A stretch of 64,000 nucleotides of DNA, from positions 124,001 through 188,000 of the forward strand of contig JADJPO010000005.1 in NCBI GenBank assembly GCA_016713225.1, written 5' to 3'. The stretch comes from Kineosporiaceae bacterium (GTDB lineage Bacteria > Actinomycetota > Actinomycetes > Actinomycetales > Kineosporiaceae). Shown piece after piece: positions 7,712 to 15,840 of the stretch. Position 1 is the first letter of the stretch; the number at the start of each line of letters is the position of its first letter. The position numbers were made by a program, and so were the translations under genes. The notes under the pieces were generated by a model that was given only the letters and a program-made list of their open reading frames with translations, was not told the DNA's origin and did not search any database.

Positions 7712-10350
7712 CGACGACCGAGGACGGCGCGGCGAGCGCTACGGGGTCTGTGCGTCCGGATCTGCGACTGGTCCCCGCCGCCATCGTGTCGTGGGTGGTG
7801 GGTTGGTGGGCCACTGCCCAGGATTCCGGACGAGCCGGGGGCGTCGCCGCATGCTGCGCCCTGGTCGCGGCGGTGGTGGGCCTGCGTGCGTGCCGGGCTC
7901 GCTGGTCCCTGACCTCTGGCTCGTCCCGGGCTGTCCGGGCCGTCCGGGTGGTGCTGGCCGCCCAGGTGGTACTGGTGGCGTGTTGCGCCCTGGTGGTGCT
8001 CTGCTCGGCCGCGGTCGGCACCGCACTGCGCACCGCCGGGCCGTTCCCGGCCTGGATTGCCCAACGTGCCGTGGTGCAGGTGAGCGGCACCGTGGCGACC
8101 GATCCCCACGCGGTGCCCGCCGGGCCGTGGGATTCCCCGGGTGAGGGGGCCGCGGCAAGTCGGTGGGTGGTGCGGGTGGCAGCCGACGAGGTGGGTGCTC
8201 GGGGGGCGGTGCATCGGGTGCGCGCATCGGTGGTGGTGCTCGGGGGCGACGGCTGGCAGCGCCTGCACGTGGGCCAGCCGGTGCGGCTCGACGCGCGCGC
8301 GGCACCCACCGATCCCGGCGACGACGTGCTGGCGCTGCTCACCGCCCTCGGCCCACCTCGCGTCACGGGCGAGGGCCGATGGTGGTGGCGGGCCGCGCAG
8401 ACGGTCCGGACGGCGCTGCGAGCCAGCGTGCAAGGCCTGCCCGAGGCTCCCGCCGGGCTGCTGCCCTCCCTGGTGCTGGGTGACACCTCCGCCCTGCCGC
8501 CCCAGGTCGAGGCCGATCTGCAGGCCAGCGGATTGACCCACCTGACCGCCGTCAGCGGAGCCAACGTCGCGATCCTGCTCGGCGCGGTGGCGGCCCTGGC
8601 AGCCTGGTGCCGCCTGCGGATGCGGCTGCGGGTGCTGGCCTGCGCCCTCACGCTGATCGCGTTCGTGATCCTGGCTCGGCCCGAACCCAGTGTCCTGCGC
8701 GCTGCCGTGATGGGAGCCGTCGGCCTGGCCGGGTTGGTGCTGGCTCGCCGCGGCCGAGGGGTGCCGATGCTCGCCGCAGCCGTGATCGTGCTGCTGGGCC
8801 TCGACCCGTATCTGGCGCGCAGCGCCGGGTTCGCCCTGTCGGTGGTCGCCACCGGCTCGTTGCTGCTGCTCGCGCCGCCCTGGGCTCGCCGGCTCGAACG
8901 GTGGTTGCCCCGTCCGGCGGCTCTCGCCCTGGCGGCCCCGGCCGCGGCGCAGGCCGCCTGCGGTCCGGTGATCGTGTTGCTGCAGCCGGCGGTGAGCACC
9001 GTGGCGGTTCCGGCCAACCTGCTGGCCGACCCGGCCGTGATGCCGGCGACGGTGATCGGGGTGCTGGCCGCGGTGGTGGCGCCGTTCTGGCCAGGCGGCG
9101 CGCACGCGCTCGCGGCCGTGGGGTGCCTGGCCACCTGGTGGATCACCCAGGTGGCGGCCCGGTTCGCCGAGCTGCCGGGCGCCAATCTGCCCTGGTTTCC
9201 CTCGGCCCGTCCGGTGGTGGCCGCGGTGGTACTCGTCGGGTGTACCGCGGTGGTGGTGGCGATGACCCTGGTGAGGCCGGCGGCCGGTAGAGCCTCCCGA
9301 GCCGGTCGGGATGATCAGGGCGATGAGGTCGGTCGGGCCGGTCGGACGGGCCGGGCCGGGCCGGGTCGTCGACGCTCACCGGTGGGCACGGCGGCGGCAG
9401 CGGCGATCCTGATCGTGCTGGTCGTGCTCGGCTGGTGGAGCCGGGCGTGGTGGCAGTCGGCGCTCGGCTTCCGTGGCCCGGCCCCACCGCCCGACTGGGC
9501 CGTGGCGCAATGCGACGTCGGCCAGGGCGATGCCCTCGTGGTCCGCAGCGGTGAGCGGCGTGCCCTCGTGATCGACACCGGCCCCGAGCCCGCCGCCATG
9601 GCCCGGTGCCTGGACGATCTCGGCGTGAGCGAGGTCGATCTCGTGATGCTCAGCCACTTTCACGCCGACCACGTCACCGGCTTGCCCGGGGTGCTGCGCG
9701 GCCGACGCGTGGCGCAGGTGCTGACCGGCCCGGTTGCCCGTCCCCGGCAGCGGGCCGAGGCAGTGGCCGGTGAGGTGGTGCGGGCGGGCTTGCGACTCAC
9801 ATCCCTGACGGGCGACCTCGCCGGCAGTCTCGGAGCCGACGGTTGGCAGGTGCAGTGGTATCTCGCCGTCCCGCCGCTGCCCCCGGGCGATCTCGGGGAG
9901 GACGCCCAGGTCAACGAGGCGAGTCTGGTGACATTCGCGGCGGTGCACACCCCGGATGGGGCACGGCTGCGACTGGCCGCCTTGGGCGACCTCGAAACCG
10001 GTGGCCAACAGTGGCTCGACGCGGCCCTGCACTCGGAGCTGGGACGGGCCGCAATCGAGGCGGGGGCACTCGATGTCAGCGGGCAGGTCGACGTGGTGAA
10101 GGTGGCCCACCATGGTTCGGCCAAACAGGATCCGCAGCTCTACAGCGACCTGGCCCCTCGGGTGGCGCTGATCGGGGTGGGGATCGACAACGATTACGGC
10201 CATCCTGCCCGGTCCGCTCTGAGCATGCTGGCTCGGCTGGGGGTGACGGTGTGCCGCACCGACACCGATCGCCGCGTGGTCGTGACCGCGGAACGGCCGG
10301 ATCGTCCCGACGGCCAGAGCGCTTTGGGGGTGAGCCGGGGCCGAACCTGA
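7708..10350 (+). CDS. comEC: ComEC/Rec2 DNA uptake channel
   Basis: 880 residues with the full ComEC layout. N-terminal helices and a DUF4131-like region are followed by the Competence membrane domain (about 245-530, with GLTHLTAVSGANVAIL). A Gly/Arg-rich linker leads to one more helix and a C-terminal metallo-beta-lactamase-like domain beginning CDVGQGDALVV, with LSHFHADHVTG near residue 650 and a late VKVAHHGSAKQ. The family imports single-stranded DNA across the inner membrane, and the C-terminal domain may be a nuclease. Metal-binding HxHxDH residues are intact. It pairs with comEA upstream; a 119-base gap with a perfect palindrome follows. Confidence 0.94.
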   Translation: MTTTEDGAASATGSVRPDLRLVPAAIVSWVVGWWATAQDSGRAGGVAACCALVAAVVGLRACRARWSLTSGSSRAVRAVRVVLAAQVVLVACCALVVLCSAAVGTALRTAGPFPAWIAQRAVVQVSGTVATDPHAVPAGPWDSPGEGAAASRWVVRVAADEVGARGAVHRVRASVVVLGGDGWQRLHVGQPVRLDARAAPTDPGDDVLALLTALGPPRVTGEGRWWWRAAQTVRTALRASVQGLPEAPAGLLPSLVLGDTSALPPQVEADLQASGLTHLTAVSGANVAILLGAVAALAAWCRLRMRLRVLACALTLIAFVILARPEPSVLRAAVMGAVGLAGLVLARRGRGVPMLAAAVIVLLGLDPYLARSAGFALSVVATGSLLLLAPPWARRLERWLPRPAALALAAPAAAQAACGPVIVLLQPAVSTVAVPANLLADPAVMPATVIGVLAAVVAPFWPGGAHALAAVGCLATWWITQVAARFAELPGANLPWFPSARPVVAAVVLVGCTAVVVAMTLVRPAAGRASRAGRDDQGDEVGRAGRTGRAGPGRRRSPVGTAAAAAILIVLVVLGWWSRAWWQSALGFRGPAPPPDWAVAQCDVGQGDALVVRSGERRALVIDTGPEPAAMARCLDDLGVSEVDLVMLSHFHADHVTGLPGVLRGRRVAQVLTGPVARPRQRAEAVAGEVVRAGLRLTSLTGDLAGSLGADGWQVQWYLAVPPLPPGDLGEDAQVNEASLVTFAAVHTPDGARLRLAALGDLETGGQQWLDAALHSELGRAAIEAGALDVSGQVDVVKVAHHGSAKQDPQLYSDLAPRVALIGVGIDNDYGHPARSALSMLARLGVTVCRTDTDRRVVVTAERPDRPDGQSALGVSRGRT

Positions 10351-10395
10351 CGCACCGTCGTGACGTGGCAGCGGCCGTGTGGTGTACTGCGATGC

Positions 10396-10415
10396 CGCAG
10401 GCCACGTGGCCTGCG
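10396..10415. repeat. 20-bp perfect palindrome after comEC
   Basis: CGCAGGCCACGTGGCCTGCG is a perfect palindrome between comEC and the SRPBCC gene. It could be a hairpin that ends comEC transcription (no U-tract) or a dimeric operator for the downstream unit. A TGTACT-like -10 lies just upstream. Confidence 0.5.
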
Positions 10416-10469
10416 AGCCCGGTCTGGAGCCGGTGTGGTGTCGGTGCTCTGGCGACCCGAAGGACAAGG

Positions 10470-11030
10470 ATGAAGATCACCCAGCAGTTCGAGGTCAAGC
10501 GGCCGGTGCAGGTCGTCTGGGATTTCTTCCAGGACATCCCCGAGGTGGCGCAGTGCCTGCCCGGCGCCGAGCTGATCTCGGATGACGGCAGCGGCACCTA
10601 TACCGGTCGGGTTGCGGTCAAACTCGGCCCGATGTCGGCGACCTTCGACGGCTCGGCCACCGTGACCCCGGACGCCGCGGCACGCACCGGCCTGATCGAC
10701 GGCAAGGGGGAGGACCGGCGCGGCAAGAGCCGGGGAGCAGTCAAGGTCACCTACGCCCTGGCGCCCTCGGCCGACGCGAAGTCCACCAGTGTGACGGTCG
10801 ATGCCGACGTCACCCTGACCGGGGCTGCCGCTCAGTTCGGTCGTGGCGGCCTGATCACCGAGATGTCCAACCGGTTGATCGCTGAGTTCGTGCAGTGTTG
10901 CGAGGGCAAGCTGGCGGCCACCACCGTCGAGGAGCGAGCCGAGATCAAGGCCGCCGAGGTCAAGCCGCTGCAGCTGTTCTTCGCCAGCCTGATCGCATGG
11001 ATCAAGAAGCTCTTCGGTGGCCGCGCGTAG
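10470..11030 (+). CDS. CoxG/SRPBCC family protein
   Basis: 186 residues. The N-terminus MKITQQFEVKRPVQVVWDFFQDIPEVAQCLPGAEL and the central YTGRVAVKLGPMSATFDGSA are typical of the carbon-monoxide dehydrogenase subunit G (CoxG) branch of SRPBCC lipid/ligand-binding folds. The C-terminus IAWIKKLFGG is amphipathic and may touch the membrane. CoxG helps CO dehydrogenase maturation or membrane recruitment, but no CODH genes are nearby, so a different partner is likely. A GAAGGA ribosome site precedes the ATG. holA starts inside its last codons, so the two are translationally coupled. Confidence 0.85.
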   Translation: MKITQQFEVKRPVQVVWDFFQDIPEVAQCLPGAELISDDGSGTYTGRVAVKLGPMSATFDGSATVTPDAAARTGLIDGKGEDRRGKSRGAVKVTYALAPSADAKSTSVTVDADVTLTGAAAQFGRGGLITEMSNRLIAEFVQCCEGKLAATTVEERAEIKAAEVKPLQLFFASLIAWIKKLFGGRA

Positions 11031-12078
11031 CCGTCCTGCGGCCAAGTCCTCGGGCAGCGCGCGGTCGTCGTCCCGGGCGACGGTCGCGCCGTCCGAGCTG
11101 ACCGCTGCGCCCGTCGTCCTGATCACCGGCGGCGAGGACCTGCTCGCCGAGCGGGCCGTGGCGGCGGTGACCGCCTCGGTACGCGCGATCGATCCCGACG
11201 CGAGTGTCGAGCGGGTCGAGGCACCAGGCTACGAACCCGGCCGCCTCGTCCAGCTGGCCAGCCCCTCGCTGTTCGGCGGCGGCGCGCTCATCGTGGCCTC
11301 GGGCATCGAGGCGGCCAACGACGCCTTCGTCGCCGACGCCACCGCCTACCTCGCCTCCGACCTGCCGGAAGGCGTGTGGCTGGTGCTGCGCCATGCCGGC
11401 GGCAACCGGGCCAAACCGTTGCTGGACGCCGCCCGCAAGGCCGGTGCGCCCGAGGCCGCCTGCCTGCCCATCACCAAGGACGAGGAGAAGGTGGACTTCG
11501 CCACCGGGGAGTTCACCCGGCTGGGACGGCGAGTCTCACCCCAGGCGGTCCGCGCTCTGGTGGACGCCGTCGGCAGTGACCTGCGTGAGCTCGCCGCGGC
11601 GTGCCATCAGCTCGCCGTCGACACTCCTGAGCAGGGCGCCGACGGCGCCCCGGCCCGGATCGAGGCCGATCTCGTCGAGCAGTGGTTCGGCGGTCGGATC
11701 GAGGTGACCGGATTCCGGGTCGCCGATGCGGCAGTGGCCGGACGCCCCGATCAGGCGCTCTCCCTGCTGCGGCACGCCCTCGCCACCGGAGCCGACCCGG
11801 TGCCGCTGGTGGCGGCCCTGGCGGCCAAGGTCCGCGCCATCGCCAAGGTCTCGGCCGCCGGGCGAGGCCGGTCGGTCGACCTGGCCGCGGCGCTCGGCAT
11901 GGCCCCGTGGCAGGTGGACCGGGCACGCCGGGAGCTGGCGGGCTGGAGCGACGCCGGACTGGCCACGGCCGTGACTGCGCTGGCCGAGGCGGACTTCGCG
12001 GTCAAGGGCGGCGGACGCGACCCGGTCTACGCCGTCGAACGCGCCGTGATGACCATCGCGAACGCTCGCCGCACCTGA
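11017..12078 (+). CDS. holA: DNA polymerase III delta subunit
   Basis: 353 residues from a GTG that overlaps the previous gene by 14 bases. After an Ala/Ser-rich start comes VVLITGGEDLLAERAV, then the sliding-clamp-binding segment ASPSLFGGGALIVASG (the LF clamp-loader wedge). Helical clamp-loader domains carry DLRELAAACHQL and a C-terminal collar region. HolA opens the beta clamp within the tau/delta/delta' loader. The position between comEC and rpsT is the standard actinobacterial arrangement. The first 32 residues are unconserved; no better downstream start is evident. Confidence 0.95.
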   Translation: MAARSRPAAKSSGSARSSSRATVAPSELTAAPVVLITGGEDLLAERAVAAVTASVRAIDPDASVERVEAPGYEPGRLVQLASPSLFGGGALIVASGIEAANDAFVADATAYLASDLPEGVWLVLRHAGGNRAKPLLDAARKAGAPEAACLPITKDEEKVDFATGEFTRLGRRVSPQAVRALVDAVGSDLRELAAACHQLAVDTPEQGADGAPARIEADLVEQWFGGRIEVTGFRVADAAVAGRPDQALSLLRHALATGADPVPLVAALAAKVRAIAKVSAAGRGRSVDLAAALGMAPWQVDRARRELAGWSDAGLATAVTALAEADFAVKGGGRDPVYAVERAVMTIANARRT

Positions 12079-12086
12079 CTGACCCT

Positions 12087-12155
12087 CATGATCACTGTCT
12101 CGATGCAGGTTTCGAGGGTTTTCGTACCGAATCCCGCATCAAGACAGTGATCATG
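12087..12155. terminator. Long inverted repeat between convergent holA and rpsT
   Basis: The 14-base arms CATGATCACTGTCT (12087-12100) and AGACAGTGATCATG (12142-12155) are perfect complements and extend inwards imperfectly (GATGC with GCATC, then GGTTTCG with CGAATCC). The loop holds GGGTTTTCG. Lying between two convergent genes, it would serve as a bidirectional terminator. Its CATGATCAC ends also occur in the repeats at 6768 and 58008, so it may be a dispersed element. Confidence 0.6.
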
Positions 12156-12242
12156 GCCGGGCGCCAAACGCACGAAGCGCGCCGGGGCACTGCCCTGGCG
12201 CGCGACGCCGATCACGACCGGTGGGTCACCGGTCGATCAGGT

Positions 12243-12503
12243 TCAGAGGGTGGCGGCCTGCTGGGCCATCGCCGACTTGCGGTTGGCGGCCTGGTTCTTG
12301 TGGATGACGCCCTTGCTGGCCGCCTTGTCGAGCTTGCGCCCGGCAGCGGCGAGGGCGGCACCGGTCGCCGCGGCATCACCGGAAGCGGCGGCCTCGCGGA
12401 AGGCGCGCACGGCGGTCTTCAGCTCGGACTTGACCGACTTGTTGCGCAGGCGGCGCTTCTCGTTGGTCGTGTTGCGCTTGATCTGGGACTTGATGTTGGC
12501 CAC
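12243..12503 (-). CDS. rpsT: 30S ribosomal protein S20
   Basis: 86 residues beginning VANIKSQIKRNTTNEKRRLRN, a highly conserved S20 start that fixes the GTG at 12503; longer in-frame starts add an unconserved segment. S20 binds the 5' and 3' minor domains of 16S rRNA during early 30S assembly. The basic helical body ends GVIHKNQAANRKSAMAQQAATL. AGAGAG precedes the start as a ribosome site. The gene is convergent with holA; lepA, its usual neighbour, is displaced about 20 kb away by accessory genes. Confidence 0.97.
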   Translation of the reverse strand: MANIKSQIKRNTTNEKRRLRNKSVKSELKTAVRAFREAAASGDAAATGAALAAAGRKLDKAASKGVIHKNQAANRKSAMAQQAATL

Positions 12504-12575
12504 GTGTCGTCTCTCTGCTGCGGGTGGGTGCACGTCTGCGCGGAGGCGCAAAAGCGATCCGCGTACCGGCCGATC

Positions 12576-12581
12576 AGATTA
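12576..12581 (-). promoter_or_regulatory. Putative -10 box of rpsT
   Basis: On the minus strand TAATCT lies about 70 bases upstream of the rpsT start, at the very 3' end of the PemK-like gene. It would give a leader of about 65 nt, long enough for feedback control by S20. No clear -35 is visible. Confidence 0.3.
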
Positions 12582-13130
12582 CCAGCCGTGGCCGAGTGCC
12601 TTCGCCACCTGCTCGAAGAGCCCCCGCTCGAGTACGGCGCCTTCCCGCCGCACGGCGTCAGGGTCCAGCCTCAAGATCCGGTCGAGGCGGACTTCGCTGG
12701 GTCGGCCTCGCGGGTCCCAGGCGCCGGTGCCGATATCCATCCAGACCCGTCCGGCGCGGTCTCGACGCGCCTCGACCGTGGTGTCGTGATCGTGATCGGT
12801 GCTGGTGAGCATCAGGGCCAGTAACCACGCGCCGTCGTGCCCGATCACCAGCACCGGTCGGTCCTTGCCCTGGCGGTGGTCCTCCTCGTACGGCACCCAG
12901 GCCCACACGATCTCGCCGCCGTCCGGCCGACCGTCGGCGTGCGGCGCGTACTCGCATCGGACGTCGGTCACCTGGCCGGCGAAGTCCCCCGGATACCCCG
13001 GTCGGTTGCGGCCGGTGAGCAACCGGCCGGCCAACCTGGCCAGCCGGCGGCCGAATTCGACGGACGTCGCGCGGGGAATCACCCGTCGATGCTGACACAT
13101 CGTCCCCGTCGACTCAGGCGTGCCGTTCAT
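12579..13130 (-). CDS. PemK/MazF-like toxin-family protein
   Basis: 183 residues from the ATG at 13130 (an alternative ATG at 13100 gives 173). The segment PGDFAGQVTDVRCEYAPH, then GEIVWAWVPYEEDHRQGKDRPVLVIG and LLALMLTSTDH, matches the actinobacterial branch of PemK/MazF proteins. Related toxins are ribonucleases controlled by a small antitoxin. No antitoxin ORF precedes it: the gene is divergent from the ATP-grasp gene with a 77-base gap. It is therefore probably a stand-alone member or not a toxin at all. The SH3-like core with Pro-V-L-V-I-G is what supports the family call. Confidence 0.65.
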   Translation of the reverse strand: MNGTPESTGTMCQHRRVIPRATSVEFGRRLARLAGRLLTGRNRPGYPGDFAGQVTDVRCEYAPHADGRPDGGEIVWAWVPYEEDHRQGKDRPVLVIGHDGAWLLALMLTSTDHDHDTTVEARRDRAGRVWMDIGTGAWDPRGRPSEVRLDRILRLDPDAVRREGAVLERGLFEQVAKALGHGW

Positions 13131-13194
13131 GGCCCCTGAGTGTCCGCCTCGGGGCACGACCCACAGTCGACACACGGGCGTAACAGGATGCACA

Positions 13195-13200
13195 TAGCGT
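13195..13200 (+). promoter_or_regulatory. Putative -10 box of the ATP-grasp operon
   Basis: TAGCGT sits 7 bases before the ATG at 13208, predicting a leaderless mRNA for the ATP-grasp/alpha-E/transglutaminase operon. Confidence 0.45.
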
Positions 13201-13207
13201 TCGGGGC

Positions 13208-14917
13208 ATGGCGGACCTCTTCGACGGGTACAAGGACCTGGTCGACGGCGGGCAACCCGAACCCGTCGCCGACGGGCCGGTCGCGGCTGCTGCCCCCAAC
13301 GGGCAGGCGGCCGTCCGGCCCACTGCGCGTGCCTGGGACGAGATGCTCTCGGTGACCTCGCGCCCCCGAAAGCCGTATCGCGCCGTCCATGCCACGCTGC
13401 GCGCGCTGGACGGTGACGATCTGGTCGAGCGCGCGGATGCGCTCGCCCGCACCTACCTCGACCAGGGTGTGACCTTCGACTTCGCCGGCGAGGAGCGGCC
13501 CTTTCCTCTGGACGTGGTGCCGCGCGTGGTCTCACCCGAGGAATGGCAGTTCGTCGAAGCCGGTGTGGCGCAGCGGGTTCGGGTGCTCGAGGCGTTCCTC
13601 GCCGACATCTACGGCGCGCGCGAGGTGGTCAAGGCCAAGGTGGTGCCGTGGCGGGTGATCGCCTCGGCCTCGGGGTTCCACCGGATCGCCCACGGGTTGC
13701 GCCCGGCCAACGGTGTCCGCATTCACGTCGCCGGTATCGACCTGATCCGCGATGAGGACGGCGCGTTCCGGGTGCTCGAGGACAACGTCCGGGTGCCGTC
13801 CGGGGTGAGTTACGTGATGGCCAATCGCCGGGCCATGGCGACGGTGTTCCCGGAGTCGTTCGCCACCCACCGCATCCGCCCGGTCGACGAGTACCCCCAT
13901 CGGCTGCTGGCCGCCCTGCGCGCCGCGGCCCCGGACAAGTCGCGTGAGCCCACGGTGGTCGTGTTGACCCCCGGCATCTACAACAGCGCCTATTTCGAGC
14001 ACACCTTGCTGGCCCGCACGATGGGCGTCGAGCTGGTCGAGGGGCGTGACCTGTACTGCTCGGGTGGGCGCGTGTTGATGCGTACCACCGACGGCCAGCA
14101 ACAGGTCGACGTGATCTACCGCCGCGTCGACGACGACTTCCTCGACCCGGTGCAGTTCCGAGCCGACTCGAAGCTGGGCACGCCGGGGCTGGTGAACGCC
14201 GTCCGCGCAGGCAACGTCGCCATCGCCAACGCCATCGGCAATGGGGTGGCCGACGACAAGCTCATCTACACCTACGTGCCCGACCTGTGCCGGTTCTACC
14301 TCGGTGAGGAGATCCTGCTGCCGAACGTGCAGACGTATCGCCTCGCCGAGCCGGCCGATCTGGCGGCGGTGATCGATCGGCTCCACGAACTGGTGCTCAA
14401 ACCGGTGGACGGCGCCGGGGGCAAGGGGCTGGTGATCGGTCCGGCAGCCACCCGCGAACAGCTGGTCACCCTGCGGGCCCAGATCGAGCACGACCCGCGC
14501 GGATGGATCGCGCAACCGGTGGTGCAGCTCTCGACCGTGCCGACGCTCATCGATGGCACGCTGCGTCCTCGGCACGTCGACCTGCGCCCGTTCGCGGTCA
14601 ACGACGGCCGCTCGGTCTGGGTGCTGCCCGGCGGTCTGACCCGGGTGGCGCTGCCCGAGGGACAGTTGGTCGTGAACAGCAGCCAGGGCGGTGGTTCGAA
14701 GGACACCTGGGTGCTGTCCGGTGAGAAGGCGCCGCTGCAACTGCGCCGCCCCACGACCCCGTATCGGATCGTCACGATGCCCCACCCCGACCTCGGCCCC
14801 CACGAGGAGACCGGCGGCCTACAACAGCAGCAACAGCAGCAACAGCAGCAACAACAGCAGCAACAACAAACTGAATCGGGCCGGCAACAGCAGAGGGCGG
14901 GTGAGCCGACGTGCTGA
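13208..14917 (+). CDS. Circularly permuted ATP-grasp protein with polyglutamine tail
   Basis: 569 residues. The DUF404/DUF407-type circularly permuted ATP-grasp fold is recognised by GVTFDFAGEERPFPLDVVPRV, VLEDNVRVPSGVSYV, the LVEGRDLYCSGG region and the phosphate/ATP motif KPVDGAGGKGLVIG. Such proteins form peptide-like bonds and travel with alpha-E and transglutaminase genes in a predicted peptide synthesis or tagging system; the substrate is unknown. After the domain (about residue 535) a tail has 16 consecutive glutamines (residues 539-554), then TESGR and three more glutamines. The tail is unlike the rest of the protein and is unusual for bacteria. The stop overlaps the alpha-E gene by 7 bases. 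Confidence 0.88.
   Translation: MADLFDGYKDLVDGGQPEPVADGPVAAAAPNGQAAVRPTARAWDEMLSVTSRPRKPYRAVHATLRALDGDDLVERADALARTYLDQGVTFDFAGEERPFPLDVVPRVVSPEEWQFVEAGVAQRVRVLEAFLADIYGAREVVKAKVVPWRVIASASGFHRIAHGLRPANGVRIHVAGIDLIRDEDGAFRVLEDNVRVPSGVSYVMANRRAMATVFPESFATHRIRPVDEYPHRLLAALRAAAPDKSREPTVVVLTPGIYNSAYFEHTLLARTMGVELVEGRDLYCSGGRVLMRTTDGQQQVDVIYRRVDDDFLDPVQFRADSKLGTPGLVNAVRAGNVAIANAIGNGVADDKLIYTYVPDLCRFYLGEEILLPNVQTYRLAEPADLAAVIDRLHELVLKPVDGAGGKGLVIGPAATREQLVTLRAQIEHDPRGWIAQPVVQLSTVPTLIDGTLRPRHVDLRPFAVNDGRSVWVLPGGLTRVALPEGQLVVNSSQGGGSKDTWVLSGEKAPLQLRRPTTPYRIVTMPHPDLGPHEETGGLQQQQQQQQQQQQQQQQTESGRQQQRAGEPTC
14822..14869 (+). repeat. CAA/CAG microsatellite encoding 16 Gln
   Basis: Sixteen uninterrupted CAA or CAG codons, arranged largely as CAA-CAG-CAG triplets, lie at the 3' end of the ATP-grasp gene. 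The AT-richer CAA codons stand out from the GC-rich surroundings. Length variation by slippage is plausible and would not alter the frame if whole codons change. Confidence 0.9.
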
Positions 14918-15840
14918 GCCGTATCGCCGAGTCGTTGTTCTGGATCGGCCGCTACATGGAGCGCGCCGACGACACCGCGCGCATCCTCGACGTCCATCTG
15001 CAGATGTTGCTGGAGGATCCGGCGCTGCCCGAGTCCGAGGCATGTCGTGGCCTGCTCGCCGTCATGGGCATGGACCCCGCCGAGGACGAGGACGTCGACC
15101 GCACGATGGTGCTCGACCGGCTGGCCTACGACGCGGTCTACCCGAGCGCGATCGTGGGCGCCCTGAGCGCGGCGCGTGAGAACGCCCGCCGCGCCCGAGA
15201 GACCATCTCGACCGACTTGTGGCAGGCGTTGAACACCACCTGGATCGGCATCGACCGGGTGCGGCTGCAGGCGACCACCGCGCACGACTTCCTGGCCTAC
15301 GTGCGCGAGCGGACGGCGCTGGTGGCCGGCATCGCCGAACAGACCATGAGTCGGGACGACGCGTGGCGCTTCCTGATCCTGGGCCGCAACCTCGAACGGG
15401 CGGACATGACCGCACGGCTCGTGGCGACGTCCACCATCTCGGCGGCGGTGCCCAGCTGGACGGCGCTGCTGCGCTCGTGCGGCGCCTACGAGAGCTACAT
15501 GCGCACCTATCGCGGGGTGGCCAGCGACGCGCGGGCGGCCGAGTTCCTGTTGCTGGACCGGTTGTTCCCGCGGTCGGTGATCCATGCCCTGGTGACGGCC
15601 GAAGAGGTGCTGGAGGAGTTGGCGCCACCGCTGGAGCGGGTCGGGATCGCCGATCAGAGTCGTCGATTGCTCGGCCGCATCCGGACCAGCCTGGAGTACC
15701 GCGCCCTCGAGGAGGTGCTGGCCGACGTCCCGGGGGAGATGGGCCGGGTCCAGCGGGCGGTCTCGGCCGCCAGTGACGGGGTCGCCAAACGCTACTTCCC
15801 GCGGTCGATCACCACGGCCTGGGTGGAGGACGCATCATGA
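14911..15840 (+). CDS. Alpha-E domain-containing protein
   Basis: 309 residues, almost entirely helical. The start MLSRIAESLFWIGRYMERADDTARILDVH is the signature of the alpha-E (DUF403) family, with a second related segment SRDDAWRFLILGRNLERADMTARL. The biochemical role is unknown. Family genes sit between ATP-grasp and transglutaminase genes, and the acidic and arginine residues suggest a nucleotide or peptide partner. It overlaps the ATP-grasp gene by 7 bases and the transglutaminase gene by 4 (ATGA), indicating one translation unit and a likely complex. Confidence 0.9.
   Translation: MLSRIAESLFWIGRYMERADDTARILDVHLQMLLEDPALPESEACRGLLAVMGMDPAEDEDVDRTMVLDRLAYDAVYPSAIVGALSAARENARRARETISTDLWQALNTTWIGIDRVRLQATTAHDFLAYVRERTALVAGIAEQTMSRDDAWRFLILGRNLERADMTARLVATSTISAAVPSWTALLRSCGAYESYMRTYRGVASDARAAEFLLLDRLFPRSVIHALVTAEEVLEELAPPLERVGIADQSRRLLGRIRTSLEYRALEEVLADVPGEMGRVQRAVSAASDGVAKRYFPRSITTAWVEDAS

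Noticed and set aside
7318..9185. Long minus-strand ORFs opposite comEC
   Set aside because: Low-complexity composition typical of antisense frames; comEC is complete on the other strand.
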